Assembly (NCBI GenBank): GCA_024644285.1 | Contig: JAHELH010000075.1 | Coordinates: forward strand, 1 to 9,333 | Direction of reading: 5' to 3' | Source: Paracoccaceae bacterium | Lineage (GTDB): Bacteria > Pseudomonadota > Alphaproteobacteria > Rhodobacterales > Rhodobacteraceae | DNA length: 9,333 bases | Made by a program: the position numbers and the translations under genes | Part shown: one piece after another, positions 1 through 5,200 of the stretch | Layout: each line of letters starts with the position of its first letter | How positions within the stretch are numbered: the stretch's first letter is position 1 | The notes under the pieces: model-generated | What the model was told of the DNA's origin: nothing | What the model saw: the letters and a program-made list of their open reading frames with translations, nothing else | Databases searched by the model: none

Positions 1-795
1 GATGTATTTCTCCACTTCCGCCAGCCGCGCGGAACTGGTCGCCATCGCGCCGACGCGGTGGCCGGTCAGCCGGTAGGCCTTGGAGAAGGAATAAAGGTGG
101 ATCAGCGTGTCGTCCCAGCCGTGATCGGTGAACAGGCCGTGCGGCGCGCCGTCCTGCGCGTGAAAATCGCGGTAAGTCTCGTCGACGATCAGGGCCAGCC
201 CGCGCGACCGCGCAAGGTCATAGAACGCCGCCATGGTCGCGGCGGGATACTCGACGCCGCCGGGATTGTTGGGCGTGATCAGCACGATGGCGCGCGTGCG
301 CGCGGTGATCAGGTCCGCCGCGCGGTTGACGTCGGGCACCAGGTCGTCGCCGGTGGGCAGCGGCACGGCCTCGATGCCGTTCATCCGCAGGTACATTTCG
401 TGGTTGAAGTACCATGGCACGGGCAGGATCACCGCGTCGCCGGCGCCGGCCAGCGTCGCAATGGCCGCTGCGAAGGCCTGGTTGCAGCCGGCGGTGATGG
501 CGACCTGCTCCGCCGCGACACGCCCGCCATAGATCGCCGAGGTCCGCGCCGCCAGCGCCTCGCGCAACTCGGCCAGGCCCAGGTCCGGGCCGTAGAGATG
601 CACCGAGGGTTCGCCGACGATCAGCTCCGCCATCACCCGGCGCAGATCCTCGGGCGGCGGCGCGGTCGGGGCGGCCTGGCTGACGTTGATCAGCGGCCTC
701 TCCGGGTCGGGCGTGGCCTGTGCCAGCCAGCGAAACGCCTCCATCACCGCCGGCGGGTCGGTGGCGGCCAGCGCGGGGTTGAGCGGCAGGCTCAT
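1..795 (-). CDS. Class I/II PLP-dependent aminotransferase, 3' end cut by window
   Basis: This is a fold-type I pyridoxal-phosphate aminotransferase of the aspartate-aminotransferase superfamily; 265 residues from ATG at 795 are visible and the C-terminus lies outside the window. Visible marks are the LYGPDLGLAELREALA stretch (about residues 67-82), the AGCNQAF segment (about 102-108) typical of the cofactor phosphate-binding turn, PNNPGG (the substrate/PLP Asn region), an IVDETY motif with the Asp that contacts the pyridine nitrogen, and SFSKAYRLTGHRVG. In the last, Lys239 (codon at 79-81) should be the Schiff-base lysine. The start is supported by homology and by AGGCGG overlapping the upstream gpt stop. 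It follows gpt by 12 bases, so the two are probably co-transcribed. Family membership is clear, but the substrate cannot be read from the sequence. An aminotransferase acting on an amino acid and a 2-oxo acid in the cytoplasm is the safe statement. Confidence 0.9.
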   Translation of the reverse strand, partial: MSLPLNPALAATDPPAVMEAFRWLAQATPDPERPLINVSQAAPTAPPPEDLRRVMAELIVGEPSVHLYGPDLGLAELREALAARTSAIYGGRVAAEQVAITAGCNQAFAAAIATLAGAGDAVILPVPWYFNHEMYLRMNGIEAVPLPTGDDLVPDVNRAADLITARTRAIVLITPNNPGGVEYPAATMAAFYDLARSRGLALIVDETYRDFHAQDGAPHGLFTDHGWDDTLIHLYSFSKAYRLTGHRVGAMATSSARLAEVEKYI

Positions 796-807
796 GGCGC
801 GGACCGC

Positions 808-1311
808 CTAGTCCTTGCCGCGATAGGGCTCGACATATTGCAGCGCCATGTCCCAGGGAAAGAAGATCCAGGTATCCTGACTGACCTCGGTGATGAAGGT
901 GTCGACCTGGCCCCGGCCCATGGGCTTGGCATAGACGGTGGCGACATGCGCCTTGGGCATCACCCTGCGCACCACTTCCAGCGTCTTGCCGGTATCGACC
1001 AGGTCGTCGACGATCAGTACCCCGGTGCCGTCGCCCACCACGTCCACGTCCGGGGTCTTGATGATCTGGGGCTCGGACTGGCTCTGGTGGTCGTAGGACT
1101 TGATGCTGATCGTGTCGACGGTGCGGATGTCCAGCTCGCGCGCCACGATCATCGCCGGGGCCATGCCGCCGCGGGTGATCGCCACCACAGCCTTCCAGGC
1201 CCCATTGTCGGGGCCCTGGCCATCCAGCCGCCAGGCCAGCGCGCGGGCGTCGCGGTGGATCTGGTCCCAGCTGACGTGAAAGCCCTTTTCGTGCGGCAAA
1301 CGGTCGGTCAT
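808..1311 (-). CDS. gpt: Xanthine/guanine phosphoribosyltransferase (Gpt)
   Basis: This cytoplasmic purine-salvage enzyme transfers phosphoribose from PRPP to xanthine, guanine or hypoxanthine, giving XMP, GMP or IMP. The 167-residue protein matches the E. coli Gpt pattern over its whole length (E. coli about 152 aa), with a slightly longer N-terminus. Seen in order: TRGGM at 46-50 (pyrophosphate loop), DTISIKSYDHQSQ at about 66-78 (flexible loop region), the PRPP signature VLIVDDLVDTGKT at 98-110, AKPMGR at about 128-133, and WIFFPWD at 148-154, the conserved purine-binding segment of Gpt rather than Hpt. The ATG at 1311 has a strong GAGGGGAG ribosome-binding site four bases upstream. It heads a likely operon with the downstream aminotransferase and is divergent from the SRPBCC gene. 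Relative preference for xanthine over guanine is inferred from the family, not from residues I can judge here. Confidence 0.95.
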   Translation of the reverse strand: MTDRLPHEKGFHVSWDQIHRDARALAWRLDGQGPDNGAWKAVVAITRGGMAPAMIVARELDIRTVDTISIKSYDHQSQSEPQIIKTPDVDVVGDGTGVLIVDDLVDTGKTLEVVRRVMPKAHVATVYAKPMGRGQVDTFITEVSQDTWIFFPWDMALQYVEPYRGKD

Positions 1312-1326
1312 CGCGCTCCCCTCGTT

Positions 1327-1362
1327 TTGGGCTTCTCTAGACCAGTGCTAGGATGGGAGCAA
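1327..1362. promoter_or_regulatory. Overlapping divergent promoters for gpt (-) and SRPBCC gene (+)
   Basis: The 66-base gap between the two divergent starts holds a plausible promoter on each strand. Minus strand: TTGCTC at 1362-1357, 17-base spacer, TAGAGA at 1339-1334, giving a leader of roughly 16 bases before the gpt ATG. Plus strand: TTGGGC at 1327-1332, 16-base spacer, TAGGAT at 1349-1354 preceded by TG (extended -10, TGCTAGGAT). The two overlap, so they could compete for polymerase. This rests on pattern matching alone. Confidence 0.4.
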
Positions 1363-1377
1363 TCGCGAGGTGCGCCA

Positions 1378-1848
1378 ATGCGGCCAAGGCTGCTGGTCAC
1401 GGAATGGAAAGTGCCCGCCCGGATCGAGGAGGTGTCCGACATCCTGGGCGATGTCGAGCGACTGCCTGATTGGTGGGGCGCGGTCTATCTCGGGGTCCGC
1501 ATCCTCGACGAGGGCGATGCGGCGGGGATCGGGCGGCGCGTGGCGTTCCACACCCGCGGGCGTCTGCCCTATGCCCTGCGCTGGGAGGGCGAGGTCACCG
1601 AGGCCGACCGCCCGCATCGCTGGACGATCCGCGCCACGGGGGATCTGCAGGGGCAGGGGGTCTGGCGCCTGACCCAGCGCGAAGACACCGCCCACATCCG
1701 CTATGACTGGCGCGTGGCCGTGGGCAAGCCGGTGCTGCGCCAGCTCGCACCGCTGCTCTGGCCAATCTTTGCCGCGAACCACCGCTGGGCGATGACGCGG
1801 GGATACGAGGGTCTGTTGCTGGAACTGCGACGGCGCCGCGGGCTGTGA
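1378..1848 (+). CDS. SRPBCC (polyketide cyclase/START-like) family protein
   Basis: A 156-residue single-domain protein of the SRPBCC (START/Bet v1/polyketide cyclase) helix-grip fold. Features seen: an N-terminal strand followed by PARIEEVSDILGDVERLPDWW (about residues 13-33), the usual helix-plus-Trp start of the fold; a GVRILDEGDAAGIGRRVAFHTRG strand-loop segment; alternating strands LRWEGEVTEADRPHRWTIRATGDLQGQGVWRL; and a long amphipathic C-terminal helix ending in a basic tail (ELRRRRGL). No signal peptide or membrane segment is evident. Such domains bind hydrophobic ligands; no ligand or reaction can be assigned. The reading frame stays open far upstream, antisense to gpt and the aminotransferase. 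I chose ATG 1378 because GCGAGG lies seven bases before it, homology begins there, and the gpt start lies just upstream on the other strand. It is convergent with fabI. Confidence 0.8.
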   Translation: MRPRLLVTEWKVPARIEEVSDILGDVERLPDWWGAVYLGVRILDEGDAAGIGRRVAFHTRGRLPYALRWEGEVTEADRPHRWTIRATGDLQGQGVWRLTQREDTAHIRYDWRVAVGKPVLRQLAPLLWPIFAANHRWAMTRGYEGLLLELRRRRGL

Positions 1849-1884
1849 GCGACGCTGCTTCGGCCGTGGTGGCGCTTTGCCGGG

Positions 1885-2691
1885 TCAGCCCTTGGAAATG
1901 TCCGGCGCGTCGACCGCCTTCATGCCCACGACGTGATAGCCGGCATCGACATGGTGCGTCTCGCCGGTCACGCCCGCGCCCAGATCGCTCAGCAGATACA
2001 GCGCCGAGCCGCCCACGTCGTCGATGCTCACGTTGCGGCGCAGGGGCGAGTTGTACTCGTTCCATTTCATGATGTAGCGGAAGTCGCCGATGCCGCTTGC
2101 GGCCAGCGTCTTGATCGGTCCGGCCGAGATCGCGTTCACCCGGATGCCGTCCTTGCCCAGATCCTCGGCCAGGTAACGCACGCTGGCCTCCAGCGCCGCC
2201 TTGGCCACGCCCATCACGTTGTAATGCGGCATCACGCGCTCGGCCCCGTAATAGGTCAGCGTCAAGAGCGCCCCGCCATCGGGCATGATCGCCGCCGCGC
2301 GCTTGGCCACGGCGGTGAAGGAATAGACCGAGATGTCCATCGTCATGCGGAAATTCGCGGAACTGGTGTCGACATAGCGGCCGCGCAATTCGTTCTTGTC
2401 GGAAAATCCGATGGCGTGGACCACGAAGTCCAGCTTGCCCCATGCCTTTTCCAGCTCGCCGAACAGCCGGTCTAGGCTGCCCTCGTCGGCGACATCGCAT
2501 TCCAGCACCAGGTTCGATCCAAGCTGCGCGGCCAGCGGGTCGACGCGCTTCTTCAACTGCTCGCCCTGGTAGGAAAACGCCAGTTCGGCACCGGCGTCGG
2601 ACAGGGCGCGGGCAATGCCCCAGGCGATCGACTTGTCGTTGGCCAAGCCCATGATCAGCCCACGCTTGCCCGCCATCAGATCCGTTGCCAT
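1885..2691 (-). CDS. fabI: Enoyl-[acyl-carrier-protein] reductase (NADH), FabI
   Basis: FabI catalyses the last step of each fatty-acid elongation cycle, NADH-dependent reduction of trans-2-enoyl-ACP, in the cytoplasm. The 268-residue product has the FabI-specific variant of the short-chain dehydrogenase fold: GLANDKSIAWGIA at 15-27 (nucleotide-binding turn), CDVAD at about 65-69, VVHAIGFSDKNEL at about 90-102, a TLTYYGAERVMPHYNVMGVAK block with catalytic Tyr157 and Lys164 (Y-x6-K), and IRVNAISAGPIKTLAASGI at about 183-201. The frame extends upstream to an ATG at 2751, but the family N-terminus starts at MATDLMAGKRG, and GAGGG lies seven bases before ATG 2691, so I place the start there. It is monocistronic by layout, divergent from pdxH and convergent with the SRPBCC gene; I see no terminator in the 36-base convergent gap. 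FabI is the target of triclosan-type inhibitors; resistance status was not assessed. Confidence 0.96.
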   Translation of the reverse strand: MATDLMAGKRGLIMGLANDKSIAWGIARALSDAGAELAFSYQGEQLKKRVDPLAAQLGSNLVLECDVADEGSLDRLFGELEKAWGKLDFVVHAIGFSDKNELRGRYVDTSSANFRMTMDISVYSFTAVAKRAAAIMPDGGALLTLTYYGAERVMPHYNVMGVAKAALEASVRYLAEDLGKDGIRVNAISAGPIKTLAASGIGDFRYIMKWNEYNSPLRRNVSIDDVGGSALYLLSDLGAGVTGETHHVDAGYHVVGMKAVDAPDISKG

Positions 2692-2722
2692 GCGTTGTCC
2701 CTCACTGCCTCGCAGTCCGGTT

Positions 2723-2751
2723 CGTGTAGGCCATTCACGGCCTTGCATCAA
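2723..2751 (-). promoter_or_regulatory. Candidate fabI promoter
   Basis: Read on the minus strand, TTGATG at 2751-2746, a 17-base spacer and TACACG at 2728-2723 would give transcription start near 2716 and a leader of about 25 bases carrying the GAGGG ribosome-binding site. Only the -35 is a good match, which is common for alphaproteobacterial housekeeping promoters. Confidence 0.35.
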
Positions 2752-2774
2752 GGGCGGCGGACCGGGCCGAGGGG

Positions 2775-2803
2775 TTGTGCGCCGAATATAACGAGTTTAA
2801 CGC
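2775..2803 (+). promoter_or_regulatory. Candidate pdxH promoter
   Basis: TTGTGC at 2775-2780, a 17-base spacer and TAACGC at 2798-2803 sit in the most AT-rich part of the fabI-pdxH gap and would give a leader of about 27 bases. The match is modest, but the spacing and location fit. Confidence 0.35.
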
Positions 2804-2836
2804 TTTCGCCGGGGAAAATCCTTTGAGGAACGCATC

Positions 2837-3442
2837 TTGGCCAGACGAAGCGGCATCTTCGCGGGCGACGACCCCTTCGCGCTGACGCGTGAATGGATGG
2901 ACGCGGCCGCGCCCGGCGAACTGAGCGATCCCAATGCCATGGCGCTGGCCACGGTCGATCCGTCCGGCCTGCCCAACGTGCGCATCGTGCTGCTCAAGGA
3001 CATCGAGGACGACGCCTTCGTGTTCTACACGAATTACGAAAGCGCCAAGGGGCAAGAACTGGCGGCTTCGGGCAAGGCCGCGTTGGTGCTACACTGGAAG
3101 TCGCTCAAGCGGCAGGTGCGCGTTCGCGGACTGGTCCAGAAAGAGGATGGCGAGAAGGCGGACGCTTATTACGCGTCGCGTCCCCTCGGCAGCCGGATCG
3201 GTGCCTGGGCGTCCCGGCAGTCCCAACCGCTTGACACAAAGGCCTCACTTGTGGCTGCTGTTACCAAGGCCGGTGTCACATATGGGACAAACCCACCTCG
3301 CCCACCGTTCTGGGGTGGTTTTCGCATTCGCCCTTTGGAGTTCGAGTTCTGGGCCGATGGCGAATTCCGGTTGCATGACCGGTTCCAATGGCGTCGCGCC
3401 ACGTTGGAAACCGAGTGGAACATCTGTCGGTTGAACCCGTAG
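2837..3442 (+). CDS. pdxH: Pyridoxamine/pyridoxine 5'-phosphate oxidase, PdxH (TTG start)
   Basis: PdxH is an FMN-dependent cytoplasmic oxidase that converts pyridoxamine or pyridoxine 5'-phosphate to pyridoxal 5'-phosphate, the last step of PLP synthesis and salvage. The 201-residue protein covers the usual family length. Seen in order: DPNAMALATVDPSGLPNVRIVLLKD at 31-55 (FMN-binding barrel start), FVFYTNYESAKGQEL at 61-75, LHWKSLKRQVRVRG at 85-98 (FMN phosphate contacts), SRIGAWASRQSQPL at 119-132, NPPRPPFWGGFRIRPLEFEFW at 152-172, and RLHDRFQW at 178-185 with the conserved Arg and His of the PLP site. The start is TTG at 2837: GAGGAA lies six bases before it, and the protein then begins MARRSGIFAGDDPF, the expected N-terminus. 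Codons for residues 130-168 end in A or T far more often than the rest (see findings). It is divergent from fabI. Confidence 0.95.
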   Translation: MARRSGIFAGDDPFALTREWMDAAAPGELSDPNAMALATVDPSGLPNVRIVLLKDIEDDAFVFYTNYESAKGQELAASGKAALVLHWKSLKRQVRVRGLVQKEDGEKADAYYASRPLGSRIGAWASRQSQPLDTKASLVAAVTKAGVTYGTNPPRPPFWGGFRIRPLEFEFWADGEFRLHDRFQWRRATLETEWNICRLNP

Positions 3443-3462
3443 ATTTCCGGTCTCGGCCCGCG

Positions 3463-3530
3463 TTAAGTGTTGGTAAAGCACTAGTTAATTAGTCTTGGCA
3501 AGTTGCGTCCGGTCTGTGACAACTAGTTAA
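3463..3530 (+). promoter_or_regulatory. AT-rich regulatory region before the cold shock gene
   Basis: The 122-base gap after pdxH is much richer in A and T than its surroundings. It holds TTAA at 3463, TAAA at 3474 and TTAA at 3485, each 11 bases apart (TTAA-N7-TAAA-N7-TTAA), the geometry of CtrA response-regulator sites. It also holds a 9-base direct repeat ACTAGTTAA at 3480-3488 and 3522-3530, and a 14-base palindrome matching at 12 of 14 positions at 3480-3493. A possible promoter is TTGCGT at 3503-3508, 17 bases, then GTTAAC at 3526-3531, placing the repeats just upstream. Function is inference. Confidence 0.4.
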
Positions 3531-3564
3531 CAAAAAGCGCAAATGCGCACGGAAACGGAATGTA

Positions 3565-4101
3565 ATGACGGACATCACCGAAAATACAGGGCCCATAGAA
3601 GGCCTGGTGAAATGGTTCGATCCGAGCAAGGGTTTCGGCTTTGTCATTCCGGATGCAGGCGGTCCGGATATCCTTTTGCATGCCAACGTACTGCGGAATT
3701 TCGGCCAGAGTTCGGTCGCGGACGGCTCGCGCATCACGCTCATGGTGCAGCAGACGGCGCGCGGGGTGCAGGCCGTCGAGGTCATCGCGATCGAGCCTCC
3801 GGAGGATGACGGCAGCCCGGTTCTGGCCGATATGCCGCTTGAGGCAGAGGATTTCTCGTTGGCCGACATCCAGTTCGAACCGGCGCGGGTGAAATGGTTC
3901 GACAAGTCCAAGGGCTTCGGTTTCGCCAATGTTTTCGGCCGGCCCGAGGACATTTTCGTGCATATAGAGGTGCTGCGCCGCTCCGGCCTGGCGGACCTGC
4001 AGCCTGGCGAAGCGGTCGCGCTCAAGGTCGTCGAGGGGTCGCGTGGGCGGATGGCCGCCCATGTCGCCGCCTGGGATTCCGTGCTAAAGGCGAAGTCCTA
4101 G
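3565..4101 (+). CDS. Tandem cold-shock-domain protein (CspA family)
   Basis: A 178-residue protein with two complete cold-shock domains, each a five-stranded OB-fold that binds single-stranded RNA or DNA. Domain 1 spans about residues 11-77: VKWFDPSKGFGFVIPD carries RNP1 (KGFGFV) and DILLHANVL carries RNP2. Domain 2 spans about 106-170: VKWFDKSKGFGFANVF (RNP1) and DIFVHIEVL (RNP2). An acidic linker of about 28 residues joins them (EPPEDDGSP...EAEDF). The basic aromatic surface is kept in both, except RNP1 of domain 2 has Ala after KGFGF. E. coli CspA has one domain of about 70 residues; double-domain forms are common in alphaproteobacteria. ATG 3565 is preceded by ACGGAA. It probably acts as an RNA chaperone; whether it is cold-induced is unknown. 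It lies 24 bases upstream of the DUF192 gene and is likely co-transcribed with it. Confidence 0.92.
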   Translation: MTDITENTGPIEGLVKWFDPSKGFGFVIPDAGGPDILLHANVLRNFGQSSVADGSRITLMVQQTARGVQAVEVIAIEPPEDDGSPVLADMPLEAEDFSLADIQFEPARVKWFDKSKGFGFANVFGRPEDIFVHIEVLRRSGLADLQPGEAVALKVVEGSRGRMAAHVAAWDSVLKAKS

Positions 4102-4125
4102 ATTCGTCAGTCCGGAACCGTTGTC

Positions 4126-4614
4126 GTGATCGCAAGACTTGTCCTCGTCGCCTGTCTGGCCTTTTCAGCGCAGCCCGCCGTGGCGAAATGCTCCGAAACC
4201 CGCGTCGATTTGCGCGGCGACTGGGGCTCGGCGCGGTTCACGGTCGAGGTGGCCGATGACGAAGAAGAACGTGCGATTGGCCTGATGAACCGGCCGGAAT
4301 TGCCGCGAAGCAGCGGCATGCTGTTTATCTACGACCATCCCCAGCGGGTGGGCTTCTGGATGGAGAACACGCTCATCCCGCTCGACATGGTCTTCATGTC
4401 CGAGGACGGCGTTGTGCGGCACATTCACGAGAACGCAAAACCGCTCGACCGGACCATCATCATGGGCGGCAGCGACGATATTCTCGCGATACTCGAGATC
4501 AACGGTGGCATGGCGGGCGCGCTGGGCATCGATGTCGGCAGCGAGCTGCGCCACCCGTTGCTGGACCAGTCCAAGGCCGCCTGGCCGTGCGAGGCAGAGG
4601 CCACTGCCGACTAG
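4126..4614 (+). CDS. Secreted DUF192 family protein (GTG start)
   Basis: A 162-residue DUF192 (COG1430) protein of unknown biochemical role. A signal peptide is visible at residues 1-20: a basic start (MIAR), a hydrophobic core LVLVACLAFSA and an A-V-A cleavage motif before KC, so the mature protein should be periplasmic. The DUF192 core follows, with ERAIGLMNRPELPRSSGMLFIYD at about 48-70 and VGFWMENTLIPLDMVFM at about 75-91, then IIMGGSDDILAILEINGG. Cys22, just after the predicted cleavage point, and Cys155 are the only mature cysteines and could form a disulfide; the region before cleavage is not a clear lipobox. Upstream in frame there is no ATG, GTG or TTG before the TAG at 4099, so GTG 4126 is the only standard start. 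It sits 24 bases after the cold shock gene. From memory, this csp-DUF192 pairing is frequent in alphaproteobacteria. Confidence 0.88.
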   Translation: MIARLVLVACLAFSAQPAVAKCSETRVDLRGDWGSARFTVEVADDEEERAIGLMNRPELPRSSGMLFIYDHPQRVGFWMENTLIPLDMVFMSEDGVVRHIHENAKPLDRTIIMGGSDDILAILEINGGMAGALGIDVGSELRHPLLDQSKAAWPCEAEATAD

Positions 4615-4632
4615 GCGCTCGGAATTCGGTCT

Positions 4633-4661
4633 TTTCAATTCCGCGGGCCCTGCGCTATGAG
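4633..4661 (+). promoter_or_regulatory. Candidate tRNA-Pro promoter
   Basis: TTTCAA at 4633-4638, a 17-base spacer and TATGAG at 4656-4661 lie immediately before the tRNA, leaving a short 5' leader as is usual for tRNA genes. The -35 is weak. A 7-base-pair inverted repeat (CGGAATT at 4620-4626 with AATTCCG at 4637-4643) overlaps the -35 and may instead end the DUF192 transcript. Confidence 0.4.
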
Positions 4662-4669
4662 GCATCCGT

Positions 4670-4746
4670 CGGGGCGTAGCGCAGTCTGGTAGCGCATCTG
4701 CTTTGGGAGCAGAGGGCCGGGAGTTCGAATCTCTCCGCCCCGACCA
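4670..4746 (+). tRNA. tRNA-Pro (anticodon UGG)
   Basis: The 77-base cloverleaf is complete. The acceptor stem CGGGGCG at 4670-4676 pairs with CGCCCCG at 4736-4742, followed by discriminator A4743 and an encoded CCA at 4744-4746. The anticodon stem TCTGC at 4697-4701 pairs with GCAGA at 4709-4713, enclosing a seven-base loop with TGG at 4704-4706. The T arm contains GTTCGAATC. The UGG anticodon can read all or most proline codons by wobble when U34 is modified. No repeat of its 3' end is seen nearby, so I find no integrated element at this tRNA. Confidence 0.97.
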
Positions 4747-5134
4747 TCCACCAGGCGCAGGCCAAGCGGCGCATTCTGTCACTCAGTCGCGACAACCTGT
4801 GCCCTCCATACCATATGTTGCGTCACCGTCGCAGCGGAATCGCAATTGGTAGATCCGCATGCGACGGGGTTGATTCGTGGCATCCCGGACACGGCGCCGA
4901 TTCTTCGCCAACGCGGCGCGAGTCCCCCGTCCCGCCGCCTCCGCGGTTCAGAGCGATCGGCAACTTTCCGCCGTAACCCGCTTTGCGACAAGCCAAATCT
5001 TGCCTGCGCACCGGCCGGTGTCCGCCTGTCGTCGCCCCCGGCACGAGACCTGCGAGTCGAGCCTGCTGCGCCGGCATGCAAATCCCGCCGCGACCGTCAA
5101 CCGAAATTAGCCGTGGAAAACTGAAATTAATGTG
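4747..5134. other. 388-base stretch with no supported gene
   Basis: Nothing here reads as a known protein. Open frames on both strands are short, lack good ribosome-binding sites and have arginine-rich low-complexity translations typical of non-coding GC-rich DNA. The first half holds a long imperfect hairpin (4826-4867). The last 40 bases turn AT-rich, with GAAATTA repeated at 5103-5109 and 5123-5129, twenty bases (two helical turns) apart. This sits just upstream of the nrdJ -35 element and could act as an UP-element or activator site. No transposase remnant or attachment-site duplication is seen. Confidence 0.6.
4826..4867. repeat. Long imperfect inverted repeat / hairpin
   Basis: CCGTCGCA at 4826-4833 is the exact inverse complement of TGCGACGG at 4860-4867. 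The pairing continues inward after a one-base bulge (A4859) with GCGGA at 4834-4838 against TCCGC at 4854-4858, then two more pairs after a bulged A4839. That is about 15 pairs in 42 bases around an 11-base inner loop. No T-run follows, so it is not a classical terminator. It could be part of a small RNA or a REP-like repeat. Confidence 0.5.
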
Positions 5135-5164
5135 TTGACCGAACCCCGCTCCCTACGTCAGGTT
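5135..5164 (+). promoter_or_regulatory. Candidate nrdJ promoter
   Basis: TTGACC at 5135-5140 is the best -35 match in the window. With 17-18 base spacing, the -10 would be TCAGGT or CAGGTT at 5158-5164, a poor match, which suggests a regulated promoter. Transcription would start near 5170, giving a leader of about 230 bases. AT-rich repeats lie directly upstream, and the first NrdR-like box covers the -10. Confidence 0.5.
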
Positions 5165-5168
5165 GTGT
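5153..5168 (+). promoter_or_regulatory. NrdR box 1 (weak, promoter-proximal)
   Basis: Compared with the 16-base NrdR consensus acaCwAtATcTwGtgt, CTACGTCAGGTTGTGT matches at 9 of 16 positions, including the whole right half TTGTGT. It begins exactly 31 bases before the stronger second box, the three-helical-turn spacing typical of paired NrdR sites, and overlaps the presumed -10. Alone it would not be called; the spacing supports it. Confidence 0.5.
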
Positions 5169-5183
5169 GAGCCGACGCAAGCA

Positions 5184-5199
5184 CCACAACATCTAGTGG
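5184..5199 (+). promoter_or_regulatory. NrdR box 2 (strong)
   Basis: CCACAACATCTAGTGG matches the NrdR consensus acaCwAtATcTwGtgt at 13 of 16 positions, including the core ATCTAGTG. NrdR is the zinc-finger/ATP-cone repressor that senses nucleotide state and represses ribonucleotide reductase operons. The position just downstream of the nrdJ promoter fits repression of nrdJ. Confidence 0.75.
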
Positions 5200-5200
5200 T

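Noticed and set aside
58..1377. Long plus-strand open frame running from 58 and joining the SRPBCC gene
   Set aside because: It is antisense to the aminotransferase and gpt, both of which are unmistakable. Its translation is Gly/Arg/His-rich with no family resemblance. High GC leaves the antisense frame free of stops by chance, and the real gene starts at 1378.
1849..1884. Bidirectional terminator between the SRPBCC gene and fabI
   Set aside because: The 36-base gap contains only weak self-complementarity and no T-run on either strand.
2692..2751. Extended FabI N-terminus using ATG 2751
   Set aside because: The 20 extra residues are not part of the family, and the better ribosome-binding site and N-terminal match are at ATG 2691.
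4779..5081. Minus-strand open frames of 84-100 residues between tRNA-Pro and nrdJ
   Set aside because: Arginine- and glycine-rich translations without a recognisable motif or a ribosome-binding site, with two overlapping frames equally open. This is typical of non-coding GC-rich DNA.
4670..5134. A genomic island or prophage remnant inserted at tRNA-Pro
   Set aside because: No integrase, no duplication of the tRNA 3' end downstream, and typical core genes on both sides.
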